64,000 bases of DNA from Leadbetterella sp035299025 (GCA_035299025.1 DATGXK010000010.1:210230-274229), one strand, 5' to 3'. Numbered from the stretch's first letter, positions 33,504 through 43,684 are shown. Notes: a model not told the origin generated them from the letters alone. A program made the numbers and translations.

Positions 33504-35870
33504 TTACTGTTTCAATCTATAGCTCAAAGTTAAATTTATTTGTCTTGGTCTAAATTGTCTATTACTTACAGTGTAAAATCCAGGGCCTTCGCTGATGGTA
33601 CGCATCCAACGGGTGTTGAAAATGTCCAGAACCGTAAAGTTTACTGAGCCTTTTTTCTTAAGGATGTCTTTTTTGAGGGAGTAGTCGAAGAAATAAATGG
33701 CTTTTCTGCTCCCTTGAGCGGTTTTTTGTGCTGCTTCATAATTGAATCTCAGCTGCATATCGAAACCGTTTTTGAGTGTAAATCGAGAGGTTTGTCTCGC
33801 AAACCATGAGTTCGTTTCGGCCACATACTGTTCGTTTATATTAGAGCCATTAATGTTTGCATGGAAAAGATTGAAGTTTAGATCCATTTTCCACCATTTT
33901 GCGAGTTTGTAATTGCTCGTGAAATCGATTCCATAAGATTTTTCTGAATTCAGGTTTTCGGGTAAGGAAGTTGAAAAACCTTGATCATTCACACTTCTGA
34001 TGCTAAATATAAGGTCTTGAGAATTTCTATAAAAAATGGAAGAAGTTATAGAGCCTTTTTCAAAGTTTTTTAGGTGGCCAATTTCAAATACATCACTGTA
34101 TTCAGGATTGAGATTTGGATTACCACTGAAGAAATTTCGACTATCAGAGAGGGTCATGAAAGGACTTAAATCGTTGTAAACTGGTCTGCGAATTCTGCGG
34201 CTGTAACTCAACTGAAGCGAATTGTCCGCATCCAGTGCATAAGTAAAATGTGCACTCGGGAATAGATTGAAGTACTTTCTTGGATTCACCTCATTGGTCT
34301 TCTGCAAGGTGGTGGTAACGCTTGTCCACTCCGACCTAAGGCCAAGTTGATAACTCATTTTTTTAGATTTATTTGAAACAATTCCATATGCCGCCGAAAT
34401 GTCTTCATCATAAATAAAATAATTATCCAGCCAGTCTATTGGCACATCTTTTCCGTCGATTACGTCATTTACCACAAAATCATTCACCATGTTTCTGAGC
34501 GAAGTCCTTGCCCCAAACTCCATTTTTCCTTCATTAGAAAATGGCTGAACATAGTCTAGTTGGAACAGATATTGTTTCTCATATTCGTCATTTAACGAAG
34601 TTTGCAAAAGTGTATTTTTGGCATCCACACCACCGTTTGGCAATACGGCAGTTTGGGTGAAAATTTGGTCGGAATTTTCAAAATGATCTAAAAACCTAAA
34701 TTGACCAATGAGTTCTTGACCCTTTCTTTTGAACATTCGTTTGTAATTCAAAACATATTCAGAAAGCGGCTCGCTTTCAATTTCGTCTTGAATACGTGTT
34801 ATGGATCCAAGCGGATTATTACTGGAGTTCAAGAAATCGTTGTAGATGTTTTTGGTGTACCTGATTCCGCCTGCTCTGCTATACATGTATGAGCCGGTAA
34901 GAATACTATTCTCCGAAAAATAGTAGTCAATTCCAGCTCTGATGTTGTTGTCTAGTCCGGATACATCTCCCGTGTTGTCTTGTTGAAGTATTTTAAGGGT
35001 GTCGCCAGCGGTTACTTCTTGGTACATATCGCCGCGGTAAGGATTCCATCTATAAGCCAAACCGTAGTTGACAAAGAAGTTCATCTTTCGGTGACGGTAG
35101 TTGACATTTGCCGCAAAACCATAATTGTCAGGTACGCCACCTATTAGTTCAAAAGAACCATTGAAGCCCTGTCTTGAGTCTTTTTTAAGGATTATATTGA
35201 TGATTCCAGATTGTCCTTCAGCCTCGTATCTGGCTGATGGATTGGTAATTACTTCTACTCGGTCTATCATACTGGCTTGGAGTTGTCTTAATCCTGCTCC
35301 TCCTTTGAATGACACCATACCTGACGGTTTTCCATCTATCAGTATCCTCACATTGCTACTTCCTCGTAGTTTTATGGCTCCGTCAGGATCTACAGTTACG
35401 GATGGAATATTTATCAGAATATCTTGTGCTGAGCCGCCTGCATTGGCCAAGTCTTTGCCCACATTGAATACTCTTTTGTCTAAAGCCAACTCCATTGAAC
35501 TTTTTTCTCCCTGCACGACCAGGGCTTCAAGTGATTTGTCTGATTGACTGATACCAATTTCACCTAAATCTAAGCCGCTTTCAGTCAGGTTGATTTCGGC
35601 AGAAATGTATTTTTTATAACCTATAAATTCGGTCTCAATGGTATATTTACCTGTTGGAATTTTGAAATCGAATTCGCCATTTTCAGTCGTAACATTCCCA
35701 GTAATCATTTTTTGATTTTGGAAAAGCTTTACGCTGGCAAATCCAAGTGGAGCTTTGTTTTGTGCGTCTATGATTTTTCCTTTTAGGTTGCTATTGTTCT
35801 GAGCAAAAGTGAATTGAATAGCGGAAAGTAAAACTAAAATTGTCCCTAAGGATAATCTGAACTGGTACAT
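33504..35870 (-). CDS. TonB-dependent receptor, OMP beta-barrel family
   Basis: The protein (788 aa) has a signal peptide, a carboxypeptidase-regulatory-like beta sandwich (about 25-110), a plug-like domain (SVTVDPDGAIKLRGSSNVRILIDGKPSG) and an outer membrane barrel ending in LSYRLKQ. The barrel type matches the 'outer membrane beta-barrel family 3' group of Bacteroidota, whose ligands are mostly unknown. It stands alone. No SusD-like partner is present, so a glycan-uptake role is not indicated. Confidence 0.9.
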   Translation of the reverse strand: MYQFRLSLGTILVLLSAIQFTFAQNNSNLKGKIIDAQNKAPLGFASVKLFQNQKMITGNVTTENGEFDFKIPTGKYTIETEFIGYKKYISAEINLTESGLDLGEIGISQSDKSLEALVVQGEKSSMELALDKRVFNVGKDLANAGGSAQDILINIPSVTVDPDGAIKLRGSSNVRILIDGKPSGMVSFKGGAGLRQLQASMIDRVEVITNPSARYEAEGQSGIINIILKKDSRQGFNGSFELIGGVPDNYGFAANVNYRHRKMNFFVNYGLAYRWNPYRGDMYQEVTAGDTLKILQQDNTGDVSGLDNNIRAGIDYYFSENSILTGSYMYSRAGGIRYTKNIYNDFLNSSNNPLGSITRIQDEIESEPLSEYVLNYKRMFKRKGQELIGQFRFLDHFENSDQIFTQTAVLPNGGVDAKNTLLQTSLNDEYEKQYLFQLDYVQPFSNEGKMEFGARTSLRNMVNDFVVNDVIDGKDVPIDWLDNYFIYDEDISAAYGIVSNKSKKMSYQLGLRSEWTSVTTTLQKTNEVNPRKYFNLFPSAHFTYALDADNSLQLSYSRRIRRPVYNDLSPFMTLSDSRNFFSGNPNLNPEYSDVFEIGHLKNFEKGSITSSIFYRNSQDLIFSIRSVNDQGFSTSLPENLNSEKSYGIDFTSNYKLAKWWKMDLNFNLFHANINGSNINEQYVAETNSWFARQTSRFTLKNGFDMQLRFNYEAAQKTAQGSRKAIYFFDYSLKKDILKKKGSVNFTVLDIFNTRWMRTISEGPGFYTVSNRQFRPRQINLTLSYRLKQ

Positions 35871-36066
35871 CTTGACAAGGTTGATATATGAACCACAAAG
35901 ATAGTATTTTAGGAAGGTTATATTCCTATGCTAAATCTCCATATAATAGTTTTTTATCTGTCAAAAGGGTGGTTTTTTATGAGATTCGCTCAATTTGCAA
36001 TGAAAAATCCATATAATGTTTGGCAGTTGCAGAATTGATTTTTTGGACCAAGAACTCAAATGTAAT

Positions 36067-36255
36067 TTATAAACCTGAAAGAATATCCTGAATTTCGGCC
36101 TTTGATTTGCCTACCTTGGTTTCTATTTTGGCCCAAAGTTCTACTTGTTTGCCATTTGAGTAAGTGAGGTCCTCATTCTCCAGAACTTCGAAAAGTCGCT
36201 TTAATTTGTTACTCGTTTCTGCCCAATTTCCTTTCAAGTCACTGTAATCTGTCAT
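36067..36255 (-). CDS. CsbD-like small stress protein
   Basis: The 62-residue protein matches the CsbD family: DLKGNWAETSNKLKRLFEVLENEDLTYSNGKQ followed by an acidic helix ending in AEIQDILSG. CsbD proteins are induced in general stress and are of unknown mechanism. The gene is 107 bp downstream of the AI-2E permease gene and could be the last of the envelope/stress block, though it may have its own promoter. Confidence 0.75.
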   Translation of the reverse strand: MTDYSDLKGNWAETSNKLKRLFEVLENEDLTYSNGKQVELWAKIETKVGKSKAEIQDILSGL

Positions 36256-36362
36256 AATTTTTATTTCATGTAAATTACGAAAAGAATTGTCTTTCTGAAC
36301 CGAAATTGCCCTTTAATTTCAAGATTAGCTCTGTTGAATTTTTTTACACGTTTTATTCTAGA

Positions 36363-37451
36363 TCAGCGTGCTTTCGTGATAATTTTCTTGAAGATATTTT
36401 TGACTTTTTGGTCACTTTTCTCTTGTGTGTCCATTTCACCAATCAGGAATCCGTAAGGTTTTAATGGCTCTATATGATCACAAACGATTTTCATCATGGC
36501 AGCAACAGGTATGGCCAGTAGTATTCCTGAAATCCCCCAAATCCAGTCGCCAACAATGAGAGCAATGATAGTGAAAAGTGGGTTGATTTTTACCTGTGGG
36601 CCTAAAATGAGTGGTTCTAAAACCCAGCCTTGTACAAATTGAACAATACCGTAAGTAATGACAATACCCAACAATAGGGTGATGTTTCCGCCATGAAGTG
36701 CCGCAATAAGCACCGTAATGGTAGTGCCAGTGATATTGCCAATAAAAGGGATGATTTCTAAAAGTCCACAAAGAATTGCAAAGAAGACTGCATTTTTTAC
36801 ACCAATGATACTGAAGCCAATACTATATAAAATCCAAAGACAAACAATCATTTTGGCCAATCCAAGAAGATATTGTTGTGAAACCCTTGTAGTTCCTTTG
36901 AGGATTTGTTCCACTTCATTTTGTTGGTCTTTTTTGGCAAGTTTCAGGAAGAATTGCTTGATGTGTACACGCGAGTAAAGGAGAAAGAAAAAATAGGCCA
37001 ATATCAAAATGAGGTTTGTCATCAGGTCTTTTAGTGAACCGGCCGTCAACTTCATAAGACCTGATATTGAAGGTTTTTCACTGTTAAATATTTCAGATTG
37101 CTTTTCTAGACTAATTCCAAAATGCTGAAAAAGATAGGCTTGAGTTTGATTGAAAGTTTTGATGGCTTGGCTTTTGAGCAAGTCAAATTCACTGAAAAGT
37201 TCTGAGATTTTCCATGAAAGTAGGGAAATAATTATTCCGAATACTGCCAATAGGCCAAATAGACTGATGAAGACTGATAAAATACGACCCAGCCCAATCC
37301 TTTCCATTTTGTTGCAAAAAGGGAGAAAGAGGGTAGCCAATATTCCTCCAATCACCAATGGCATCAGGAATCCTTTGGCATAAATGAGGATTACTATCAC
37401 CAGAATTCCGGCGAGTAATTTCTTTAAAATGGAATCAAGATTTAAAGTCAT
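36363..37451 (-). CDS. AI-2E family (PerM-like) membrane permease
   Basis: The protein (362 aa) has about eight transmembrane segments and belongs to the AI-2E/YdiK-PerM transporter family. A hydrophobic N-terminal pair, a long charged central region, and the LLEIIPFIGNITGT and FVQGWVLEPLILGPQVKINPL motifs are all standard. Family members are proposed to export small molecules or ions such as Na+, and the assignment to autoinducer-2 is not general. It begins 1 bp after the ATPase gene ends and is clearly cotranscribed. Confidence 0.92.
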   Translation of the reverse strand: MTLNLDSILKKLLAGILVIVILIYAKGFLMPLVIGGILATLFLPFCNKMERIGLGRILSVFISLFGLLAVFGIIISLLSWKISELFSEFDLLKSQAIKTFNQTQAYLFQHFGISLEKQSEIFNSEKPSISGLMKLTAGSLKDLMTNLILILAYFFFLLYSRVHIKQFFLKLAKKDQQNEVEQILKGTTRVSQQYLLGLAKMIVCLWILYSIGFSIIGVKNAVFFAILCGLLEIIPFIGNITGTTITVLIAALHGGNITLLLGIVITYGIVQFVQGWVLEPLILGPQVKINPLFTIIALIVGDWIWGISGILLAIPVAAMMKIVCDHIEPLKPYGFLIGEMDTQEKSDQKVKNIFKKIITKAR

Positions 37452-37452
37452 T

Positions 37453-39966
37453 TCAAGCGTTTTTAGAGGTTTTTCTTTTCCAAACTTTCACCAATTCATA
37501 CCAAAGCACGCTCGCAGAGCCAACAATTAGGCAGAAGGCGAGTTGAATTAGCGTCAGTTTCTGAAACTGAAAAAAGCCTGAAATCGCAGGTATAAACAAT
37601 ATCAATGAGGTTAATGCCAACGTAATACCTATGATTATCAAAACTAAATTATTCTTGTATCGAAGCGTCGTAAAAATCGAATAAAAGAAGGAGCGATTGA
37701 CCAAGGTTAAAACGATATTGGCGATAACCAGCGTTGTAAAAACCATGGTTCGGGTGGTGTTTTCTCCAAAATTTTGACCTGTGGAATACTGATAAATGCC
37801 CAAAGTGCCTGCCGTTATAAACAAACCTTGTAATATACTGGTCGTGAGCTCTTTCCAACTGAAAAAAGTATCACTCAAGGGTCTTGGTTTTAGTTTCATG
37901 GTGTTTTTTTCTAATGGCTCATTTTCATAAATTATGGAGCAGGTGGGCCCCATGATGAGTTCTAAAAAAATAATATGAATGGGTGAAAATATATTGGGAT
38001 AAATCCAACCTAAAGCCAGAGGAACAAATACTGTGAGAATGATAGGAATATGTATAGAAATGATATACTGAATAGCCTTTTTTAGGTTGGTGTATATTTT
38101 ACGACCCATTGAAACCGCCTTTACCATTTTTGATAAATCATCATTCATCAAAATCAATGAGGCAGCGTCTTTGGCTATTTCGGAGCCTTTTTTTCCCATG
38201 GCTATGCCTATATGGGCAGATTTCAATGCTGGGCCATCGTTGACACCATCGCCAGTCATAGCTACTATTTCGTTTTGTTCTTTAAGAGCATTAATGATTT
38301 TTAGTTTGGCTTCGGGGAACATCCTCGTGAATATCTGCGTTTCCAACACTTTTTCTGCAAGGTCTTTTTCAGACAAAAGCATCAGTTCTTTACCTGAAAT
38401 ATGTTTTTCAAAACCTCTAAAACATATCTGTTTGGCTATAGATACCGTGGTGGCCTCGTTGTCACCTGTAATGATTTTTACATTGATTCCGGCATCATAA
38501 AAATTATTGAGCACTTTGTTAATGTTCTTTTTGGGTGGGTCATAAAATGCCAAAATACCCTTAAATGTGAATTTAAACTCTTGTTGAGTTTTCGGAAAGT
38601 CTTGGGAGCTAGATTTGGCTTCGGCCACGCCAAGCACCCGATATCCTTCCGCTGAAAATTCCCTTATCGCTTTTTCAACCTTTATTTTTTCCTCGGAGGA
38701 TAATCCAGAAACATGCATGATGGCTTCTGGGGCACCTTTGGCTGCCACAATTAAGTCATCGTTTTTGCCTTTGAAAATATGCGTCATCATGGGTGGTGTA
38801 CCACTCAATGGATATTCCTTAATGATTTTAAAGTGTGGAGTTTCGTCTATTTCAGTTGATAATTTATAAGCATTGTGCAGAGCTACTTCCATCGGGTCAA
38901 ACGGAATGGGCTCAGAAGCAAACATGGCTATGCGAAGGAGATTCCTGTTGGATTCAGTAAGGTTTTCTTCTGTTTTAAACACCATATCAGCTTCAAAATC
39001 ATATACCTTTGCCAAATCCATCACATTTTCTGTCAGTGTTCCGGTTTTATCGGTACATATTACTGTGGCACTTCCCAGGGTTTCCACGGTTTTCATTTGT
39101 TTTACCACTATGCCACTTTTCATCAATCGCCAGGCACCCAATGCCATAAAAGTGGTGAATGCCACAGGGATTTCTTCTGGTAATATGCTCATGGCCAATG
39201 TCAAAGACTGTAACAAGCTATTCAAGATTTCTCGGGTATTGAAGTAGTTTATCGCCCATACAATCAAGAAAACCATACCACCGGTCATGGCCATTTTCTT
39301 TACAAAGTTTGCTATTTGGTTTTCCAGAGGAGTTTTTTCTTCTTCTATACCTTCGAGGCTTTTACCAATTTTACCAAGTGATGTTTGGTTGCCAATGGCC
39401 GTAACCTCGGCAATCGCCAGTCCTCCAACTACGTTAGTGCCTTTGAAAATTTGCTTGTTCTCAGTATTTTTTTCGATTGCGAGAGATTCACCCGTAAGTA
39501 TGGATTCGTTTACCGAAAAGTCATTGGAGTGTAGAATGATTGCATCAGCCGGTATGGCGGTTCCTTCTTCTACTACAATGGCATCACCAACGACCAATTC
39601 CTCACTTTTTATTTCTTCTATTTTTCCATTCCTGATGACCCTAGTTTTGGCCACCATAAATTCTTTCAGTTTTTCCAGAGCATTGCTACTTCGGGCATCT
39701 TGAAAAAATGAAATACCAGTTTGGAACAGTATAGCTGATGCCAAGAATATGCCATCGGCTGTTTTGCCACTTATAAAGTAAATGACTGAAGCTACCAAAA
39801 GTATCAACACCATTGGGTCTTTGGCCAACCTTTTGATGACATTCCAAAAGCCGTTTTCTTTTTTGAAAATCAGTAGATTGTCGCCATTTTTTGTTCTTGA
39901 CGCCAGCACTTCTTGGTTGGTGAGGCCTTTAATGTTGTGGGTCGCAAATGGTAGATCTGAATTCAT
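37453..39966 (-). CDS. P2-type cation-transporting ATPase
   Basis: The 837-residue protein is a P-type ATPase of the Ca2+/Na+ P2 class. Landmarks are LTGES, SILPEEIPVAFTTFM (in place of the PEGLP seen in calcium pumps), the phosphorylation motif ICTDKTGTLTENV near residue 307, KGAPE, TGDNEATT and TGDGVNDGPALKSAHIGIAMG. An N-terminal cation ATPase domain and a C-terminal block of four to six membrane segments are present. The transported ion cannot be told; calcium is plausible. Its start overlaps the L,D-transpeptidase stop as ATGA and its stop is 1 bp from the AI-2E start. Confidence 0.93.
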   Translation of the reverse strand: MNSDLPFATHNIKGLTNQEVLASRTKNGDNLLIFKKENGFWNVIKRLAKDPMVLILLVASVIYFISGKTADGIFLASAILFQTGISFFQDARSSNALEKLKEFMVAKTRVIRNGKIEEIKSEELVVGDAIVVEEGTAIPADAIILHSNDFSVNESILTGESLAIEKNTENKQIFKGTNVVGGLAIAEVTAIGNQTSLGKIGKSLEGIEEEKTPLENQIANFVKKMAMTGGMVFLIVWAINYFNTREILNSLLQSLTLAMSILPEEIPVAFTTFMALGAWRLMKSGIVVKQMKTVETLGSATVICTDKTGTLTENVMDLAKVYDFEADMVFKTEENLTESNRNLLRIAMFASEPIPFDPMEVALHNAYKLSTEIDETPHFKIIKEYPLSGTPPMMTHIFKGKNDDLIVAAKGAPEAIMHVSGLSSEEKIKVEKAIREFSAEGYRVLGVAEAKSSSQDFPKTQQEFKFTFKGILAFYDPPKKNINKVLNNFYDAGINVKIITGDNEATTVSIAKQICFRGFEKHISGKELMLLSEKDLAEKVLETQIFTRMFPEAKLKIINALKEQNEIVAMTGDGVNDGPALKSAHIGIAMGKKGSEIAKDAASLILMNDDLSKMVKAVSMGRKIYTNLKKAIQYIISIHIPIILTVFVPLALGWIYPNIFSPIHIIFLELIMGPTCSIIYENEPLEKNTMKLKPRPLSDTFFSWKELTTSILQGLFITAGTLGIYQYSTGQNFGENTTRTMVFTTLVIANIVLTLVNRSFFYSIFTTLRYKNNLVLIIIGITLALTSLILFIPAISGFFQFQKLTLIQLAFCLIVGSASVLWYELVKVWKRKTSKNA

Positions 39967-41717
39967 GGTTTTCGGGCTATAGGTTGGTTATTTTCTGAGG
40001 CGAATATTTCCAATTCGAGCTTTTTGTCGAAATTATACAGGTCTTTTCTGAAGTTTAGCTGTCCCGAATTATCCACCCAGGCTGTCAAATAAAGTATATA
40101 AACCGGCAGAGTAGGTTTTACCGAAATATGTTTTTCGGCATCCGTTTTTAGAACAGATTCAATGTTCTGAAGCGTCCATTTGGGGTCGTTTCTCAGAATA
40201 TACGTTGCAAGTTCCTTTGGATTTTGAACCCTGATGCAGCCGTGGCTAAATGCACGATTGGTTTCACCAAACAAACCTTTGGAAGGCGTATCGTGGAGGT
40301 AAATACTGTAATTATTCGGGAATAAGAATTTTATTTTTCCGAGTGCGTTGTTAATGCCGGGCTTCTGTCTAAAGTAAAATGGAAGCTCTTTATTGTACTT
40401 GCCCCAACTAATTGTATTTGGGTTGATGACTTTGTTATTGCTAAATACCTCGATGTTATTTCGGCTTAAATAGGAAATGCTTCTCTTAAGTTTTGGTAGA
40501 ATTTCTTTAACCGCTATGCTCTGTGGTATGCCCCAATAAGGGTTGAGTACGATGGTTGATAGCTCACCCTTGAAAACAATGGTTTTGTTGGCTTTTTTTC
40601 CTACCACCACATTGCTTTCGCTGATGGCTTTGTTGTTTTCGAATACATGAAGTTTGAATTCTGGAATGTTCACCAAGATAAAGTTCGGTTCTATTTCTTG
40701 GGGAAGCCACCTGAGTCTTTCCAGATTTATCATTATTTGCTTGATTCTGAGACTTGTGGGTATATTAAGTTCGGCTAAAGTATTTTTATTTAGGCTGCCG
40801 CTTTCAGCTAATCCATATCTTTTCTGGAAATTTTTTAAGGCTAACTCTAAGTTTTTGTCAAAGCCAATAGAGGTGTCTTTTGTTGTGAGGTCTCCCGTCA
40901 GGGCTAGGTATCTTTTGAGGTTGTAGGAACTGCTATCTACATCTCCGAGTTTTAGGTCTTTTTTGTTTGGATTTATCAAAGGTAATCCTCCATTTTTTTC
41001 GATGGTTTTATATTTTCTAAGTTCGACAATGAGCGACTTATAGAATTGATTAACAGGTTCTTGTAAGGCAATGGCTTTGTTGGTAGATATCATGCTGTCT
41101 AACAATACCTGAAAGTTTTTCTTTTTTCGAGGTATAAACCATTCGAGATCAAAAGTACTTTTGGCGGTGCCACCAAATGCTTTTTCGGCGTATCGGAAAT
41201 AACTCGTGGTGAGCATTAACTCTATATTTTGTCGGTCTATTTCTGACAAAATCTTCTTTTCGTTTTCGTCATGAGCAAAGTTGATTAGAGAGTCTACCAG
41301 TTTGGGATTAACAGAAAGGTCATCGAAGTCGGATGAATAACTCTGTAACTGATTGTAAAAAATATGACAGGTTTCGGTTATTCCGTTTTGGTCAAACCAG
41401 GCAAACTGGTATTTTCTTCGGGCATAAAAATCTGTAATGAGAGCTTTTAGAGAATCCTCAATTTTATGTTTTGTGTAAAAACCCTCCAAAATACTGCTGT
41501 CAAGCGATATTGGACTGTAATTCTCCTGCGAGTATATCGTAGAATCTGGTAAGATGCCTTTGTTAGAACTCTTGGCTTTTCCACAGCTTATGATAGAAAA
41601 AGCAAGTATAGTCAAACATGAAAAGGATGATGCTAATAGTTTTATTGTTAGGTATTTACGAGCTAAAGAGGTTCCTTTAGCTTTTTTGTTGAGAATGTAT
41701 GTAGAGTAAACTTCCAT
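39963..41717 (-). CDS. YcbB-type L,D-transpeptidase lipoprotein
   Basis: The protein (584 aa) is a large L,D-transpeptidase of the YcbB type. It has a lipobox (LAFSIISCGK) near residue 45, a scaffold region, a peptidoglycan-binding segment (FQKRYGLAESGSLNKNTLAELN) and the YkuD catalytic domain with HDTPSKGLFGETNRAFSHGCIRVQNP, where Cys is the nucleophile. It makes 3-3 cross-links in peptidoglycan. The start at 41717 overlaps the end of the upstream L,D-transpeptidase gene by about 40 bp. A later non-ATG start is possible. The gene is followed, with an ATGA overlap, by the P-type ATPase. Confidence 0.9.
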   Translation of the reverse strand: MEVYSTYILNKKAKGTSLARKYLTIKLLASSFSCLTILAFSIISCGKAKSSNKGILPDSTIYSQENYSPISLDSSILEGFYTKHKIEDSLKALITDFYARRKYQFAWFDQNGITETCHIFYNQLQSYSSDFDDLSVNPKLVDSLINFAHDENEKKILSEIDRQNIELMLTTSYFRYAEKAFGGTAKSTFDLEWFIPRKKKNFQVLLDSMISTNKAIALQEPVNQFYKSLIVELRKYKTIEKNGGLPLINPNKKDLKLGDVDSSSYNLKRYLALTGDLTTKDTSIGFDKNLELALKNFQKRYGLAESGSLNKNTLAELNIPTSLRIKQIMINLERLRWLPQEIEPNFILVNIPEFKLHVFENNKAISESNVVVGKKANKTIVFKGELSTIVLNPYWGIPQSIAVKEILPKLKRSISYLSRNNIEVFSNNKVINPNTISWGKYNKELPFYFRQKPGINNALGKIKFLFPNNYSIYLHDTPSKGLFGETNRAFSHGCIRVQNPKELATYILRNDPKWTLQNIESVLKTDAEKHISVKPTLPVYILYLTAWVDNSGQLNFRKDLYNFDKKLELEIFASENNQPIARKP

Positions 41718-42297
41718 TTGCTAACACAGGTATAACCTGCGGAATTAAGTCGTTTGGCAATGCTGGGCAGCCAAAACTTCGCCCTAAATGACCGTATCGT
41801 TGAACAAAACCAGTACTTACATATTCGGCTCCGTGGATTATTATTTCTCTTTTTAAAGCGTTATCATTTTTGCCTTTTTCTAATCCATTAAGCAATAATG
41901 CCTTCCCATGTTTTGGGCTATGGATTATACTACCAACCATATAAAAACCTAAGCTACTTTGGTGCGACTCCATTTTGTTCGAAAACGAAGTAGCCATTAT
42001 TTCGCCCGATTTTTTGCCATGGGCCACCAAAGACTTAAAGAGCAGCTTCTTTTTTGCAAGGTCAATCACAAAAAAGCGTTCTTTATTTGAAGGTAAACTA
42101 AAATCAATTATGGTGAGAATTGACTTTTTGGGACTATACCTCTGAAAACCCTCCATAGATTTTTCGAAGGTTTGAAAATCTATCATTTCTGATATTTCAC
42201 ATGCTTCAAAAAGCTCAAGATTTTTAGTCCTTGTTGCCTCCGGTGCTTTAGTAAATGTGCTAAAAAGAATCGATAAAAGCAAATATTTGATGAGCAT
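41677..42297 (-). CDS. YkuD_2-type murein L,D-transpeptidase
   Basis: The 206-residue protein has a signal peptide (LIKYLLLSILFSTFTKA) and the compact L,D-transpeptidase catalytic domain of the YkuD_2 group, with IIDFSLPSNKERFFVIDLAKK, VAHGKKSGE, HSPKHGKALLLNGLE, IIIHGAEYVS and GRSFGCPALP, in which the last Cys and the histidine are catalytic. I used the ATG at 42297 because an upstream one would precede the signal. It overlaps the next gene by about 40 bp. Two L,D-transpeptidases side by side suggest remodelling of peptidoglycan under stress. Confidence 0.88.
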   Translation of the reverse strand: MLIKYLLLSILFSTFTKAPEATRTKNLELFEACEISEMIDFQTFEKSMEGFQRYSPKKSILTIIDFSLPSNKERFFVIDLAKKKLLFKSLVAHGKKSGEIMATSFSNKMESHQSSLGFYMVGSIIHSPKHGKALLLNGLEKGKNDNALKREIIIHGAEYVSTGFVQRYGHLGRSFGCPALPNDLIPQVIPVLANGSLLYIHSQQKS

Positions 42298-42404
42298 AAT
42301 TTTGCAAAATTTAATAAGCAAATTTATAACTCACAATAAAGTAATTCATTGTTTATCAGTTCGATATTAATTTATTACTATTCCTTCTTGAATAAAATCT
42401 TGGA

Positions 42405-42614
42405 CTATTCTCCTTTACCTTTTAAGAAACCAACCATTTCGCTCTCGGCCTAATGACGGCTATTTTCGTTTTTGAGCATTGCTACCACCAATACTTTGTT
42501 AAGTTTTTTAAGGTCTACTTGTTTCCCCGGTTCTTTCCAACTGCTAGCTATTTTTGTTGATTTACATGAAAAAACAAATAAAAGTAGCGTGGCAAATACT
42601 AAAATCTTTCTCAT
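42405..42614 (-). pseudogene. Broken small lipoprotein gene
   Basis: A lipoprotein reading frame starts at 42614 (MRKILVFATLLLFVFSCKSTKIASSW) and stops at a TAG (42450-42452) after 54 codons. In the same frame the next codons read AESEMVGFLKGKGE before another TAG at 42405-42407, which looks like the natural continuation of the family, whose members continue for over 100 residues (from memory). The gene thus appears cut by nonsense mutation and shortened. Its ATG overlaps the stop of the preceding gene as ATGA, so it was translationally coupled to it. Confidence 0.6.
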
Positions 42615-42997
42615 TGTTTTTGGTATGATGATGTGATAAAATATTTATTGACCCAAGCATGTTTGTGATTGTCAGTCATTTTCTCGGCAGTTTGGAGTAT
42701 GATTTTTTTGTTTGCAAAAAGCGGATTCTTATTTAGATATTGTTCAAAAGTGAACTTTGCGTTATCAGGTCCAAAAATTAGAATTTCGTCATAGTCTCTC
42801 AGTTGCTCAGATATTTTTTTAAGGAAATTTTCATGCTGATGGCTATCATCCGAGCATTCCTCCTTCGGCTGAAGGAACTTCTCTCTTTCTTTAATTCTAG
42901 ACCTGATTATTACGGTTTCTACTCTTAATTTTCGGAATTCAATCAAGTGTACCGAATCGTCGTCCATCCATATTCCAATACTTTTTTGTGTGTACAT
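42611..42997 (-). CDS. Small eRF1-domain-like stress protein
   Basis: The 128-residue protein begins MYTQKSIGIWMDDDSVHLIEF and ends with EILIFGPDNAKFTFEQYL and AEKMTDNHKHAWVNKYF. This resembles small proteins annotated as translational machinery or eRF1 domain 3-like proteins in Bacteroidota stress clusters, with the conserved KIGIWMD start and ILxFGPxxAK motif. The role is unknown. I chose the ATG at 42997 because the motif begins there. The gene is translationally coupled to a broken lipoprotein gene and lies within the envelope/stress block. Confidence 0.6.
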   Translation of the reverse strand: MYTQKSIGIWMDDDSVHLIEFRKLRVETVIIRSRIKEREKFLQPKEECSDDSHQHENFLKKISEQLRDYDEILIFGPDNAKFTFEQYLNKNPLFANKKIILQTAEKMTDNHKHAWVNKYFITSSYQKQ

Positions 42998-43142
42998 GAA
43001 ATTGCTATTATAATGCAGTTTATTCAACATCAATCATCCTAGGTGTTTTTGCTACTTGCGGCTGATTCAGTATTTTTGATTACAAAAGTCGGAGCAATAT
43101 CATGTAGATTTGTTACATTGTTCAGTCATAAATTTATAATAT

Positions 43143-43676
43143 TCACATGTTGGCTATTTTAACACTTATGGTTTTTAGGATGTCGAGCTGAGTTTTCTGA
43201 GATTCAAAAAGCGTTTTTATTTGTTCTTCAAGAAGTAAATCCATCTTTTGGTGGAGACTGCGGATTTGCATTTCTGCCTTCAAGTTTATCAAATAGTCGT
43301 TTTCGTTCATCATTCGGTCCTTTTCCTCTTGCCTGTTCTGACTCATCATAATTATGGGAGCCTGAAGGGCCGCTATACATGAGAGTATGAGATTCATTAG
43401 AATAAACGGGTAGGGGTCAAATCGGAATTTCACCACTATGAGGGCATTGAATATAATCCACAGGCTCAAAACCACCCCAAAGGCAATTATAAATCGCCAA
43501 CTTCCACCAAATTTCGCCACTTTGTCAGATATTTTTTGACCCTCACTCAGTCTTTCAATCGGTGGATGAAGAAGATTATAGACGATCAGCTCTTCTGCTT
43601 CAATACTGTCCTGTACAATTTTTCGGAACTTCTCAAGATGTGTATTTTCTTCGGATATGAAATCTGGCGTCTTCAT
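43143..43676 (-). CDS. DUF1003 membrane protein
   Basis: The 177-residue protein has the DUF1003 core: a soluble helix with ISDKVAKFGGSWRFI, two transmembrane segments (about 59-80 and 90-110), the conserved NLILSCIAALQAPIIMMSQNRQEEKD sequence split over membrane and cytoplasm, and a C-terminal coiled helix. DUF1003 proteins are small inner membrane proteins of unknown function found with stress genes. It belongs to the same leftward block as the eRF1-like protein and the L,D-transpeptidases. Confidence 0.9.
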   Translation of the reverse strand: MKTPDFISEENTHLEKFRKIVQDSIEAEELIVYNLLHPPIERLSEGQKISDKVAKFGGSWRFIIAFGVVLSLWIIFNALIVVKFRFDPYPFILMNLILSCIAALQAPIIMMSQNRQEEKDRMMNENDYLINLKAEMQIRSLHQKMDLLLEEQIKTLFESQKTQLDILKTISVKIANM

Positions 43677-43684
43677 TTTTATGA

